A stretch of DNA of 64,000 bases from Pelagicoccus mobilis (GTDB lineage Bacteria > Verrucomicrobiota > Verrucomicrobiia > Opitutales > Opitutaceae): the NCBI RefSeq assembly GCF_016595505.1, contig NZ_JAENIL010000007.1, positions 116,085-180,084 on the forward strand, read 5' to 3'. The notes beneath the pieces were generated by a model. The model ran no database searches. It was not told the DNA's origin and saw only the letters and a list, made by a program, of their open reading frames with translations. The translations under genes and the position numbers were made by a program. Shown piece by piece: positions 10,401-18,112 of this stretch (position 1 is the first letter of the stretch; each line of letters opens with the position of its first letter).

Positions 10401-10441
10401 CCGCGGTCTACCCCGCCTTTTCCCGTCTCACCAGCGATTGA
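7406..10441 (+). CDS. Secreted clan GH-A type glycoside hydrolase with inserted carbohydrate-binding domain
   Basis: 1,011 residues with a signal peptide (MKSISTLLAICTLHSSLLAG). A TIM-barrel resembling GH5/clan A enzymes starts with FTVGGERIRFWGVNF and FGFNIVRFHHMD. The barrel seems interrupted at about residues 275-435 by a CBM4/9-like beta-sandwich (ILSNPTFENGTSDWN ... YTFSFWARAD ... WQQFTFTFNGG), then resumes. Likely acid/base is Glu225 in VEVNNENG and likely nucleophile Glu562 in TVSEYQHSF; these are inferred from clan A strand 4 and 7 patterns. The C-terminal part is beta-rich, with a DPDGDKILNFVEFLAG module common in secreted verrucomicrobial proteins. The substrate is not evident; an extracellular or periplasmic glycan is expected. 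It stands alone on its strand, flanked by dyad repeats. Confidence 0.82.
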   Translation: MKSISTLLAICTLHSSLLAGELIPFILPWNDDTPGITDLSGMNHKPAGKHGYITIDDQAHFTVGGERIRFWGVNFVTNTPFIPNNEADGVAPRLAKFGFNIVRFHHMDNNWGGSSLIDYSQGNSRELHTDNLDRLDYLIAKLKENGIYTNINLINARDFKVADGLDPQIEANLEWKERHVIGFVDETFRDLEKEYARKLLTHTNPYTGLTYAEDPAIAVVEVNNENGIFHQYYGGSLEKWPQAYKDQLNTKWNSWLSNRYADTAELLDAWSGESEAFGPEILSNPTFENGTSDWNSEQHGDSAVTTTTGEYEGRQGVKIDVTTTSTTNWHGQLNQSGVSLTKDQLYTFSFWARADQTRNFSANIGLAYSPYSSVHSFGTFEATTEWQQFTFTFNGGTTDNNLRVNFSNYIGDAGAIYFSGISLKTGADLSASLPNGETLEAENIASNSNSGSYLPNRKTDWARFLIHLATEYWTDMRDYIRNDLGYGGMINGTTIMNSTPNIQGVYELVDTHAYWQHPIFPGNPWDPNNWTVNPISMVNTMDNTLSGLAKQRVEGYPHTVSEYQHSFPNPFASEGPLMAATYAALQDWDGIYFFEYGRGQNGWDQGYWDGYFNMANHPSAMANALAGAQIFRGNHVSAATGQLLMNFDPELEAEIVANQGRAWQVGDGRNLDIDNAHVFTQRVSLSIGDSPTGLDEQTAVPAGPVFTSDTNEISWDRTFTNKGVITVNTGKTRSMIGYIDGRDFDIGNVRIDPGDTQEDWATVTLTAMQGSFDQPHAAANILLVATGLTENTNMQWTDSTKSSVGTNWGESPSTTEAIPATITLPYPADRTQAWTLDETGQRDTELTVTASGDESIIEIGGTNKSLWYEIAVESGDPYLGWREQTWTDSAEFENEAISGKSADPDGDKILNFVEFLAGLDPKSKDKRSPIQQTITWIDQKPAFVYSFLTPIGFPHQQLGIASGSDLEDWSALALDASSISIATEPHNETHQKLIITHQPAVYPAFSRLTSD

Positions 10442-10457
10442 TTCCTGGATTTAGAGT

Positions 10458-10532
10458 GGTATGGTCCGACCGCCGGGCGGACCGCATAGTAAAATCTAGC
10501 GTTGTCGGCTCGCCGGGCCGTCGAGCCCTACC
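10458..10532. repeat. Intergenic double-hairpin repeat, family B copy 1
   Basis: Two adjacent dyads, GGTCCGACCGCCGGGCGGACC and GGCTCGCCGGGCCGTCGAGCC in shortened description, are bounded by GGTATGG at the left and CCTACC at the right. A near-identical element lies at 49380-49444. The region 10442-10669 between the glycosidase and the aminotransferase holds no gene. Confidence 0.8.
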
Positions 10533-10669
10533 TCGGGCAAATAGTCAATCGCACCTAAACACGCCCGCGATGATGCAGCAGCATTGACACGCCCCCGTCA
10601 CAAACTAACGTCCCGGCTGCCTCAAATCTGGGGCACTCGTGCCAATCCATCGATTAACCTTAACGATCC

Positions 10670-11866
10670 ATGTCACACTTCGACGCCGTTAGCCTCGCTC
10701 CTGCAGATCCGATCCTCAGTCTTACTGAGGCGTTCAAAGCCGATTCCAATCCAGACAAAGTAAACTTGTCTGTCGGCGTATTCGTAGACCAAACCGGCAC
10801 CACCCCGATTCTCGACACAGTCAAGGAAGCGGAGAAGCGCCTACTCGAAGGAGCAACCTCGAAGAGCTACCTGCCCATGACAGGTACCCCCGCTTACGCT
10901 AGCCTCACTCAGAAGCTCTGCTTCGGCGAAGAGCTCGCCGGCGAACTCCAAGGTCGCGTCGCCTCTCTGCAATCTCCAGGTGGTACCGGAGCCCTCCGTG
11001 TCGCAGCTGACTTCATTTCCAAGAATCTCGAGACCAACACCGTTTGGCTCTCCAATCCGACTTGGGCCAACCACAAGGGCATCTTCGGTGCACCTGGCCT
11101 CAAGCTCGAGACCTACAACTACTACAACGCGGAAACGCTCAGCCTCGACTACGCAGCCTTCATCGAGTCGCTCAACAACATCCCAGCAGGCGATGTGGTT
11201 GTCTTGCATGGTTGCTGCCACAACCCAACCGGCGTTGATCTCACTGCGGAGCAATGGGAAGAGGTTGCTCAAATCGCCGCCACCAAGAAGTGGATACCAC
11301 TCATCGACTTCGCTTACCAAGGATTCGGTGACGGAATCGAGGAAGACGCGGCCGCAGCACGCATCGTAGCGAAAGCCGGCCTTCCAGCCTTCGTTTGCCA
11401 GTCGTTCTCCAAGAACCTCGGCCTCTACCAAGATCGCGTCGGAGCCCTACACGTCATTACCGACGACGCTAGCAACTTCGCCAACGTCGTTAGCCAACTG
11501 AAGATCTCTGTCCGCGTTAACTACTCCAACCCACCCGCACACGGTGGAGCAGTGGTGACAACGATTCTCTCCGACGCCGCTCTCACCGAGCAATGGCACG
11601 CAGAGCTCGCTGCCATGCGCGACCGTATCGCCGGAGTTCGTACCCAGTTCGTGGATGCGCTCAAAGCCGCTGGCGTAGAACGCGACTTCAGCTTCCTCAT
11701 CGAGCAGAAGGGCATGTTCTCCTTCACCGGTCTCAGCAAGGAACAAGCCGTAGCCCTCCGCGAAAAGCACAGCATCTACATCGTCGATTCCGGCCGTATC
11801 AACGTCGCCGGCATCACCGACGAGAACGTTGCCCAGGTCGCCGCCGCGATCAAGGACGTGCTCTAA
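10670..11866 (+). CDS. Aspartate/aromatic amino acid aminotransferase (class I, PLP-dependent)
   Basis: 398 residues, the usual length of AspC/TyrB enzymes. The N-terminus ADPILSLTEAFKADSN and NLSVGVFVD matches the family's PADPIxGL...F..D...KVNLGVG pattern. LHGCCHNPTGVDLT is the strand carrying the cofactor Asn. IPLIDFAYQGFGDG supplies the Asp/Tyr contacts. SFSKNLGLYQDRVG holds the Schiff-base Lys (Lys248). The C-terminal INVAGITDENVAQVAAAI is typical. It transfers amino groups between aspartate or aromatic amino acids and 2-oxoacids in the cytosol. AspC and TyrB cannot be separated by eye, so no symbol is given. It is monocistronic, with a good intrinsic terminator 27 bp after the stop. Confidence 0.94.
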   Translation: MSHFDAVSLAPADPILSLTEAFKADSNPDKVNLSVGVFVDQTGTTPILDTVKEAEKRLLEGATSKSYLPMTGTPAYASLTQKLCFGEELAGELQGRVASLQSPGGTGALRVAADFISKNLETNTVWLSNPTWANHKGIFGAPGLKLETYNYYNAETLSLDYAAFIESLNNIPAGDVVVLHGCCHNPTGVDLTAEQWEEVAQIAATKKWIPLIDFAYQGFGDGIEEDAAAARIVAKAGLPAFVCQSFSKNLGLYQDRVGALHVITDDASNFANVVSQLKISVRVNYSNPPAHGGAVVTTILSDAALTEQWHAELAAMRDRIAGVRTQFVDALKAAGVERDFSFLIEQKGMFSFTGLSKEQAVALREKHSIYIVDSGRINVAGITDENVAQVAAAIKDVL

Positions 11867-11893
11867 GCCGCACAACAAGTCACACCTTCCAAA

Positions 11894-11918
11894 GCCTCCC
11901 ACCCCGGGAGGCTTTTTT
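11894..11918 (+). terminator. Rho-independent terminator of the aminotransferase gene
   Basis: Perfect 7-bp stem GCCTCCC/GGGAGGC with a 5-base loop followed directly by six T residues. Confidence 0.92.
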
Positions 11919-11928
11919 CATATCCCAA

Positions 11929-11960
11929 GGCAGCGGCCGTTGTCCCCAACGGCCACAAGG
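11929..11960. repeat. Intergenic dyad repeat, family D copy 1 (short)
   Basis: The stretch GGCAGCGGCCGTTG then TCCCCAACGGCCAC matches the left half of the longer element at 52530-52604, with CCGTTG/CAACGG as stem. A compensating pair of changes in the outer bases (GGCC here, GTCC/GGAC there) keeps the pairing potential. Confidence 0.65.
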
Positions 11961-11980
11961 AACTCATCCCCCCTCCCCCT

Positions 11981-12003
11981 GTAGGGCGGGGCGCCGACCC
12001 GCC
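11981..12003. repeat. Intergenic dyad repeat, family C copy 2
   Basis: Same 23-bp element as at 6663-6685 with CC in place of TT in the centre. It lies between the aminotransferase terminator and the Old Yellow Enzyme gene. Confidence 0.7.
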
Positions 12004-12075
12004 TCCTCATCGCAAAACCAAAATTCCGCCCCGACCCTGCGAGCGCTCCCCACCTTCATTCGTAGAAGGCCACCA

Positions 12076-13176
12076 ATGACACAACAGCTTCTTTCGCCCG
12101 TTACCCTCGGAGATCTCGAGCTCCCGAATCGCGTCGCCCACGCACCCATGACGCGCACTCGCGCTGAAGCCGACGGCACCCCGACCGCCCTCATGGCCGA
12201 GTACTACAGCCAGCGTGCCAGCGCCGGCCTGCTCATCGCCGAAGCCACCGCAGTTTCAGACAATTCCATTTCCTGGCAAAACATGCCTGGTGCGTTCAAG
12301 CCACAACACGTCGAGGGCTGGAAACTGACCACCGATGCGGTCCACGGAAAAGGCGGAAAAATCTTCCTGCAAATATGGCACCCAGGACGGGCGACTCACA
12401 GCCTTCTGAACAACGGGCAGCATCCAGTCGCTCCCTCGCCCATCCCGATCACCGGCGACCAAATTCATACACCAGAAGGCAAGAAGGACTACGAAACTCC
12501 AAACGAGATCACAACCGATGAGATCAAACGCATCGTAGCGGATTTCAAACAAGCCGCCCTCTACGCTGAGCAAGCGAACTTCGACGGCGTGGAAATCCAC
12601 GGAGCGAATGGCTACCTAATCGACCAGTTTCTGCAGACCGTTACCAACCAACGGAGCGACAGCTACGGCGGATCAATCGAGAACCGCTACCGCTTCCTCG
12701 ATGAAGTCGTGAACGCCGTACTCGAAGTTTATCCAGCCAATCGAGTCGGTGTGCGTCTCGCGCCAAACGGAGTTTACAACGACATGGGCTCGCCCGAATT
12801 CCGCGAACAGTTCCTATACGCCGGCAAGCAACTCGATCGCTACGGTCTCGCTTACTTGCACGTCATGGACGGACTCGCCTTCGGATTTCACGAGAAAGGT
12901 GACCCACTTGAGCTCTCGGAATTCCGCAAGGTCTTCGGCGGCACACTCATGGGAAACTGCGGCTACACAAAGGAAGCAGCAGAGGCTCGCATCGTGGAAG
13001 GAAACGCAGACCTGATCGCATTCGGCATCCCATTCATCAGTACCCCGGACTTAGTCGAACGTTTCGCACAAAACCTGCCTCTCAATCCTGAACTGGGCCA
13101 AGAGCACTGGTACGGCGACGGGGCTGCGAAGGGCTACACCGACCAGCCGACCGCACAAGAAGCAGGCATCTCCTAA
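12076..13176 (+). CDS. Old Yellow Enzyme family alkene reductase (NemA-like FMN oxidoreductase)
   Basis: 366 residues from ATG 12076. The frame is open further upstream, but the family N-terminus LLSPVTLGDLELPNRVAHAPMTRTRA starts right here. Visible motifs are IWHPGRATH near residue 100 (substrate-binding His pair), VEIHGANGYLIDQFL with the catalytic Tyr near 180, RSDSYGGSIENRYRFLDEV, and the C-terminal phosphate-binding part GNADLIAFGIPFISTPDLVERF. The enzyme uses NAD(P)H and FMN to reduce activated C=C bonds, nitro compounds or N-ethylmaleimide; the physiological substrate is not known. It is a single gene with no obvious partner, preceded by dyad repeats rather than an evident operator. 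Confidence 0.93.
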   Translation: MTQQLLSPVTLGDLELPNRVAHAPMTRTRAEADGTPTALMAEYYSQRASAGLLIAEATAVSDNSISWQNMPGAFKPQHVEGWKLTTDAVHGKGGKIFLQIWHPGRATHSLLNNGQHPVAPSPIPITGDQIHTPEGKKDYETPNEITTDEIKRIVADFKQAALYAEQANFDGVEIHGANGYLIDQFLQTVTNQRSDSYGGSIENRYRFLDEVVNAVLEVYPANRVGVRLAPNGVYNDMGSPEFREQFLYAGKQLDRYGLAYLHVMDGLAFGFHEKGDPLELSEFRKVFGGTLMGNCGYTKEAAEARIVEGNADLIAFGIPFISTPDLVERFAQNLPLNPELGQEHWYGDGAAKGYTDQPTAQEAGIS

Positions 13177-13290
13177 CGCAAAATCAACCGTTGCCCAACG
13201 CAACGGTCCCCAGCAGAGAGCAAAGCAAATTTTCGCTTCGGCTTTACTTTGTGTGCATTTTTGTGCGCGTTTTTAGCGTTGCTACGACAC

Positions 13291-15387
13291 ATGAAGCGAC
13301 TACCCCTTTTTGCTCTCTGCTTTTTCACAGTATCCTGCTCCACGCTTACCCTCGGGAAAACGATCCATGTCTCTACGAAAGGCTCTCTTGAGGGAACTGG
13401 CGAATCCGGCGCCCCCTTTCTTGAGATTTCACAAGCCGCATCGATCGCATTGCCTGGCGATACCGTCATCATCCACCAAGGCACCTACAGAGAATGGGTA
13501 AAACCTCGGCACTCAGGACTCGACGACGAAAACCGTATCACGTACCGGGCTGCCCCCGGCGAATCAGTGACTATCAAAGGTTCTGAGGTCGCGAGCGACT
13601 GGACTCTTGCACCCGAGGTTGGACCGGAGGTCTGGAAGTTCGAAGTTACCGATGCCAGCTTCGAAGGCAGCAACCCTTTCAAAACGCCGATTTTTTCAGG
13701 CGGGACTGACCCCTTCGCAGACAACGATCAATCGGGCTGGATCACTTACGGAGCGTGGCACAGCCGCGGTATGATCTACCTCGACGGGACCGCGTTCACC
13801 GAAGTCCAATCGAGAGCGGAAGTCGCGAGCAACTCACTACGCTGGCACAGTGAGGATACAGCCACGGGTTCTGTCGTGTACGCGAACTTCGGCGAGATTG
13901 ATCCAGCGGATCACCTTATTGAATACAACGCTCGCGAAAGCATCTTCATGCCAGCGGTCGCCGGAGTAGACTATATCACCGTCGAGGGCTTGGAGCTTCG
14001 GCAGGCCGCCTCAGGCTGGGCTCCACCGACTATGGTGTTTCAATCCGGCGCCATAGGGCCAAGGGGAGGTCGCTCATGGATTATCGAAAACTGCCGTATC
14101 AGCGACTCCCGCTGTGTCGGGGTCATTCTTGGAATGGCAACCAACATTGATATGAACAGTACCCGAATCGAGGATTTCGGGCACCACATTGTTCGGAACA
14201 ACGTAATTCGGCGTTGTGGCCAAGCGGGGATCGCAGGCGAGCGCGGCGTCTCTCGCAGCCTCATCGAAGGCAACCTCATCGACGGCGTAAACACCTTGAG
14301 AGAATTTGGCGGATGGGAAACCGCGGGAATCAAACACCACCTGGCAATCGACTATACCCTCTCCAACAATACCATCCGAGACGTACAAAACCTACACTCT
14401 GCTGCCTACGGGATCTGGATCGATTTCGCCAACCAAGGCGTTCGCATTACCCGTAACATAATTTACGATACAGCTGAGTTTAGCCTCTACCTCGAGCACA
14501 ACCACGGGCCGATTTTGATCGATCACAATATTATTCAAGGCAAGGCTATCAAAAGCGGATCCGAAGGAGTCATAATCGCCCACAATCTATTCGTCGACGG
14601 ACTCTTCGATATTGGAATCGCCTACGCCGGGGACAATCGCCGTTCCGCTTACTACACGCCCCATACCCTCAATCAAGTGGGCACTCGACTTGGGCTTCCT
14701 TCCAGTACCCGCTGGTACAACAACCTATTTATCGGGAATGGACTCGACTCAGTCACTCAACACAGCGGCGACGCGTCCAACTACAACGTGTTCTACCACG
14801 GAGCCTCTCCGAGCCCATGGGCTGACAGTAACAGTGCGACCTCCAACTTCGACCCCTCCTTTCAAATCAATGAGACCGATTGGAATGTGGAGGTTCATTA
14901 CAATCTGGATACAAACGCTCTAATCGAGAATATGCCGTTGGTTGACTACGAAATGATCGGCATCCTTTCTCCATCGAACCAATCCATCGAGGACCAGCTT
15001 GGTAACGGAATCACAGTCGACCGCGACTTGAGGGGCGATCATTTCGATACACCGAACGCCGGACCACTCTCACGAACGAATATTGGGCCACAACAGGTGA
15101 AACGAGTATACGGTGGCCCTGAGAGCAAATTGGGACACTCGTTTTTTAAATTCGAAAGAGCCGGCCCGCATATGTTCGCCCTTTCCTGGGAGCAAAACCG
15201 GGAGCTGCAACTTGGCTCTGACTATCAGCTACAGCTCTCCGAAAACCTTCAACTCTGGCGAGCTCCATTCGAGTCCGAATTGACAGAGCTTAGCAGCGAA
15301 GTTGCCGACGATCCAAATCGCCTCGCCCACCAACTCTCCCTCTCCCCGGAAACTCAATCCCTGTTTCTACGCTTCGCGGTCAGATAG
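13291..15387 (+). CDS. Right-handed parallel beta-helix lipoprotein
   Basis: 698 residues from ATG 13291, which begins a lipoprotein signal (MKRLPLFALCFFTVSCS, Cys16). The upstream in-frame start at 13249 adds a second hydrophobic block and is less likely. After export the protein opens IHVSTKGSLEGTGESGAPFLEISQAA and GDTVIIHQGTYREWVK, the pattern seen in polysaccharide-lyase-like beta-helix (pectate/alginate lyase superfamily) proteins. Helix coils run to about residue 560 (NNVIRRCGQAGIAGE, NNTIRDVQNLHSAAYG, ITRNIIYDTAEFSLYLEHN). The C-terminus has a beta domain with YQLQLSENLQLWRAP, the verrucomicrobial YxLexSxxLxxW module. A carbohydrate-cleaving or -binding role is likely, but no catalytic residues can be named. 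Confidence 0.85.
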   Translation: MKRLPLFALCFFTVSCSTLTLGKTIHVSTKGSLEGTGESGAPFLEISQAASIALPGDTVIIHQGTYREWVKPRHSGLDDENRITYRAAPGESVTIKGSEVASDWTLAPEVGPEVWKFEVTDASFEGSNPFKTPIFSGGTDPFADNDQSGWITYGAWHSRGMIYLDGTAFTEVQSRAEVASNSLRWHSEDTATGSVVYANFGEIDPADHLIEYNARESIFMPAVAGVDYITVEGLELRQAASGWAPPTMVFQSGAIGPRGGRSWIIENCRISDSRCVGVILGMATNIDMNSTRIEDFGHHIVRNNVIRRCGQAGIAGERGVSRSLIEGNLIDGVNTLREFGGWETAGIKHHLAIDYTLSNNTIRDVQNLHSAAYGIWIDFANQGVRITRNIIYDTAEFSLYLEHNHGPILIDHNIIQGKAIKSGSEGVIIAHNLFVDGLFDIGIAYAGDNRRSAYYTPHTLNQVGTRLGLPSSTRWYNNLFIGNGLDSVTQHSGDASNYNVFYHGASPSPWADSNSATSNFDPSFQINETDWNVEVHYNLDTNALIENMPLVDYEMIGILSPSNQSIEDQLGNGITVDRDLRGDHFDTPNAGPLSRTNIGPQQVKRVYGGPESKLGHSFFKFERAGPHMFALSWEQNRELQLGSDYQLQLSENLQLWRAPFESELTELSSEVADDPNRLAHQLSLSPETQSLFLRFAVR

Positions 15388-15445
15388 TATTTTAAAAGAG
15401 GAGATTTCCTCTCGTAGCCATCTCTCAGCTCCATAGAGTTTTCAT

Positions 15446-15925
15446 ATGACCGATATGCTCGTGAAACTGTACGGCGAAACAAGGCACAGCCGTGCGGACG
15501 ACCTCGCCAAACAAGGATTCAAAATCAACCGAGCCCTCGGCGCTGACCGAGTTAAGATCACCCGTTTTATCAAAGCCTCATTTCCCGAAAGCGCCGAAGG
15601 TTGGGCCGCGGAAGCAGAAGTGTCCCTCACCCAGCAACCAAGCAGCTGCATGATCGCCACGCTCGACCACAAAGTGGTCGGATTTTGCTGCTATGACGCC
15701 ACGGCGAAAGGCATGCTCGGCCCCATCGGAGTTTCCGAAGAGTGCCGAGGCAAGGGTGTCGCCAAAGAACTGATACTACAAAGTCTCGAAGCGATGAAAC
15801 ATGCAGGCTACGCCTACGCCGTTATCGGCTGGGTAAGCTCTGAAGCCTTCTACGAGAAAGTTTGCGGAGCGATCACCATTCCTGACAGCTTCCCTGGCGT
15901 ATACTCCCTACTGGTCGACCAGTAA
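15446..15925 (+). CDS. GNAT family N-acetyltransferase
   Basis: 159 residues, typical length for a stand-alone GNAT. The acetyl-CoA pyrophosphate loop is visible as GPIGVSEECRGKGVAKELIL near residues 93-112 (motif V-x4-RGKG-x-A), preceded by the central beta strand MIATLDHKVVGFCCYD and followed by YAVIGWVSSEAFYEKVCG. It transfers an acetyl group from acetyl-CoA to an amine; the acceptor cannot be deduced. It stands between a beta-helix lipoprotein and a P-loop kinase-like gene without evident functional link. ATG 15446 is the only reasonable start. Confidence 0.85.
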   Translation: MTDMLVKLYGETRHSRADDLAKQGFKINRALGADRVKITRFIKASFPESAEGWAAEAEVSLTQQPSSCMIATLDHKVVGFCCYDATAKGMLGPIGVSEECRGKGVAKELILQSLEAMKHAGYAYAVIGWVSSEAFYEKVCGAITIPDSFPGVYSLLVDQ

Positions 15926-16028
15926 GGGCAGAGACAAAGCATCCCTTTCGAAACGATCTGGTGGAATCATGAAACGTGATCCAACGTTTCTTGTCTAAAC
16001 TGTTTCCAACATCCAACCCACAGCTGTC

Positions 16029-16556
16029 ATGTTACGCATCATCGTTTTTGGAAATTCCGGTTCTGGAAAATCTACCCTCGCCGCCAGCATCGCTAAACTT
16101 CCCGATGTCGCACACCTCGACCTCGATACGGTCGCATGGAAACCGAGCCAACCGGGTGTACGTGAGACGCTGCACACCAGCTTTGAAGCGATCGACTCTT
16201 TCACGGACGCTCATTCCAGTTGGGTGATAGAGGGCTGTTATTCAACCCTGCTCGACTACGCGGCCGATGAAGCCAACGAAATGATCTTTCTAAATCCGGG
16301 AATCACAGCCTGCCAGGAGAACTGTCGCTCTCGCCCCTGGGAATCCCATAAGTACGAATCCAAGGAAGCCCAAGACAAGAACCTATCCATGCTGCTCGAT
16401 TGGGTCGCCGAATATGAAACACGCGACGACGAGTTTTCTCTCCAACAGCACCAGATGTTGTTCGAAGCCTTCGACGGCACCAAGTTCGAGCTGACAAGCA
16501 ACGCCCAAGCTTTGAGCAAGGCGGAAGAATTCCTTCTAAAATCCGCTAGAACATAA
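16029..16556 (+). CDS. Adenylate/shikimate-kinase-like P-loop NTPase
   Basis: 175 residues. The N-terminus MLRIIVFGNSGSGKSTLA contains a perfect Walker A motif (GNSGSGKS, residues 8-15), followed by HLDLDTVAWKP, then WVIEGCYSTLL and an arginine-containing lid-like part NCRSRPWESHKYESKEAQ. The pattern matches small proteins loosely annotated as topology-modulation/FlaR-like or shikimate-kinase-like ATPases, found singly in many bacteria. Phosphotransfer to a small molecule is expected, but the acceptor is unknown. It is followed by a candidate hairpin terminator and lies 103 bp after the GNAT gene. Confidence 0.82.
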   Translation: MLRIIVFGNSGSGKSTLAASIAKLPDVAHLDLDTVAWKPSQPGVRETLHTSFEAIDSFTDAHSSWVIEGCYSTLLDYAADEANEMIFLNPGITACQENCRSRPWESHKYESKEAQDKNLSMLLDWVAEYETRDDEFSLQQHQMLFEAFDGTKFELTSNAQALSKAEEFLLKSART

Positions 16557-16573
16557 AGCTTCCCGCCTCCGAT

Positions 16574-16597
16574 ATACGCTATCGCGTATTTGTTTTT
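16574..16597 (+). terminator. Candidate intrinsic terminator after the P-loop gene
   Basis: Six-bp stem ATACGC/GCGTAT with a TATC loop, followed by TTGTTTTT. The stem is short and AT-containing, so confidence is moderate. Confidence 0.6.
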
Positions 16598-16749
16598 CCT
16601 TACGGCATCTGCGACTTGCTAGGGCCAACCGTTCCCTATAGCACCGAATCATCAATCGATGCGTAGCTCCCCTCTACCATCAAGAGATGGAGACGCACCC
16701 CCCTGCCCTCCTCAGGTAGCTCAATCTAACGTTCCACCCCCTACTATTG

Positions 16750-18036
16750 ATGAACTTGTCACGCCGTAAATTCGTCAGCACCGCCGCAGGTACTCTTGTC
16801 GCAACCAACGCAGTGCTCAGCAATCTGTCTGCCGCGACCAATCCGCTCGGCCGAAAGAAAGTCAAAGCAGCCATCGTTGGTTGCGGCGGCCGCTCTTGGC
16901 GTGACAGCACGAACTTTCAGAAAGCCTGCGAAATGCTCGGACTGGAAGTCGAATGGGTCGCTCTCGCGGACGCCTTCGAGGATCAAGCCTTCGAGCGTGC
17001 CGACAAGCTCGGCGTCGATCGGAGCAAGTGCATCGTAGGCTGGGATGCCTACAAAAAGGTGGCCGAGTCCGAGGCGGAGTTCGTGATGCTCATCACGCCG
17101 CCTAACTTCCGTCCCCTTCACTTCGAGGCAATGGTCAACGCCGGCAAGCATGTGCTTCTCCAGAAGCCCGTCGCCGTCGACGCACCAGGCTGCCGTCGCA
17201 TCATCGCCGCAGGAGAAATCGCCAAGAAGAAGGGCCTTTCCATCCTCTCCGGCACTCAACGCCGCCACACCGTCGGCTATTTGCAGAACGCCGCTAAGAT
17301 CAGAGCTGGAGCCATCGGTGACATCCTAGGCGGTACCGTCAGCTGGAACAGCACCGTACCTTGGATCAAGGAACGCAAACCAGGCTGGTCTGATGCCGAC
17401 TACCTCGGACGCAACTGGCTCAACTGGTCGGAGATGTCTGGAGACCACCTCGGCGAACAACACGTCCACAACATTGATATCGCAAACTGGTACATCGGCC
17501 GCCTGCCCCAATCCGCCATCGGCTTCGGCGGACGAGCCCGCAGAGAAACGGGTAACAACTACGATTTTTTCAGCCTAGACCTCGACTACGGTGAAGGTGT
17601 GCACATCCACAGCCAATGTCGTCAGATCAGCGGAACCTACACACGAGTAAGCGAGTTCTTCCGCGGTACGGAGGGCGAAGTCCTCGGCGGAGGAAAAATG
17701 AAAGGCCGCGATGTTTCCATCCCCGATATCCCATTCGAAGATAAAGACGGAAACGTACAGGGATTGATAAACTGGATACGTGCAGCCCGTACAGACTCTA
17801 CTCTAAACGAGGCAAAGCAAATAGCCGAATCTACCGCTGTAGCCATCATGGGACGTTACGCCGCTTACACCGGCGAGTTCATCCGCTTCACAGATCTGAT
17901 GGCGAATCCAAAATCCAAATACTACGATCTCAAGGTCAGCGTCCAAGCTGAAGACTTCGAGACAGGCCGCATCGTATTACCGCCCGAAAACGTAGTACCC
18001 GTCCCCGGCGACGGAGCAGAGATCCGCCGCAAGTAG
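16750..18036 (+). CDS. Tat-exported Gfo/Idh/MocA family oxidoreductase
   Basis: 428 residues from ATG 16750. A TTG one codon upstream also opens the frame, but the ATG is preferred. It begins with a twin-arginine signal (LSRRKFVSTAAG). The Rossmann nucleotide loop is VKAAIVGCGGRSWRDS near residues 38-53, followed by HVLLQKPVAVDAPGC (the conserved EKP-type lysine motif, with Q for E). The C-terminal substrate domain contains WSEMSGDHLGEQHVHNIDIANWYIG, typical of Tat-type PVC members. Such enzymes oxidise or reduce sugars, often at C3, with tightly bound NAD(P). The DUF1080 lipoprotein encoded 76 bp downstream fits a 3-keto-glycoside route in the periplasm. Substrate unknown. Confidence 0.92.
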   Translation: MNLSRRKFVSTAAGTLVATNAVLSNLSAATNPLGRKKVKAAIVGCGGRSWRDSTNFQKACEMLGLEVEWVALADAFEDQAFERADKLGVDRSKCIVGWDAYKKVAESEAEFVMLITPPNFRPLHFEAMVNAGKHVLLQKPVAVDAPGCRRIIAAGEIAKKKGLSILSGTQRRHTVGYLQNAAKIRAGAIGDILGGTVSWNSTVPWIKERKPGWSDADYLGRNWLNWSEMSGDHLGEQHVHNIDIANWYIGRLPQSAIGFGGRARRETGNNYDFFSLDLDYGEGVHIHSQCRQISGTYTRVSEFFRGTEGEVLGGGKMKGRDVSIPDIPFEDKDGNVQGLINWIRAARTDSTLNEAKQIAESTAVAIMGRYAAYTGEFIRFTDLMANPKSKYYDLKVSVQAEDFETGRIVLPPENVVPVPGDGAEIRRK

Positions 18037-18072
18037 CTGCAAGCATTCGCGACAAAGCCCAGACGCTAAAAA

Positions 18073-18102
18073 GGTAGGGTTTGGGCGCCGCCCCAAACCT
18101 CC
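18073..18102. repeat. GC-rich dyad between oxidoreductase and DUF1080 genes
   Basis: GGTAGGGTTTGGG and CCCCAAACCTCC flank a CGCCGC centre, giving a 7-bp GTTTGGG/CCCAAAC stem. The GGTAGG edge resembles the edges of the family B and D elements. It could attenuate transcription between the two genes. Confidence 0.55.
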
Positions 18103-18112
18103 TCCCGCCCCA

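Noticed and set aside
11593..12075. Upstream extension of the Old Yellow Enzyme frame into the aminotransferase gene
   Set aside because: It overlaps the end of a real gene in another frame, crosses its terminator, and is low-complexity Arg/Pro/Ser; the family N-terminus starts at 12076.
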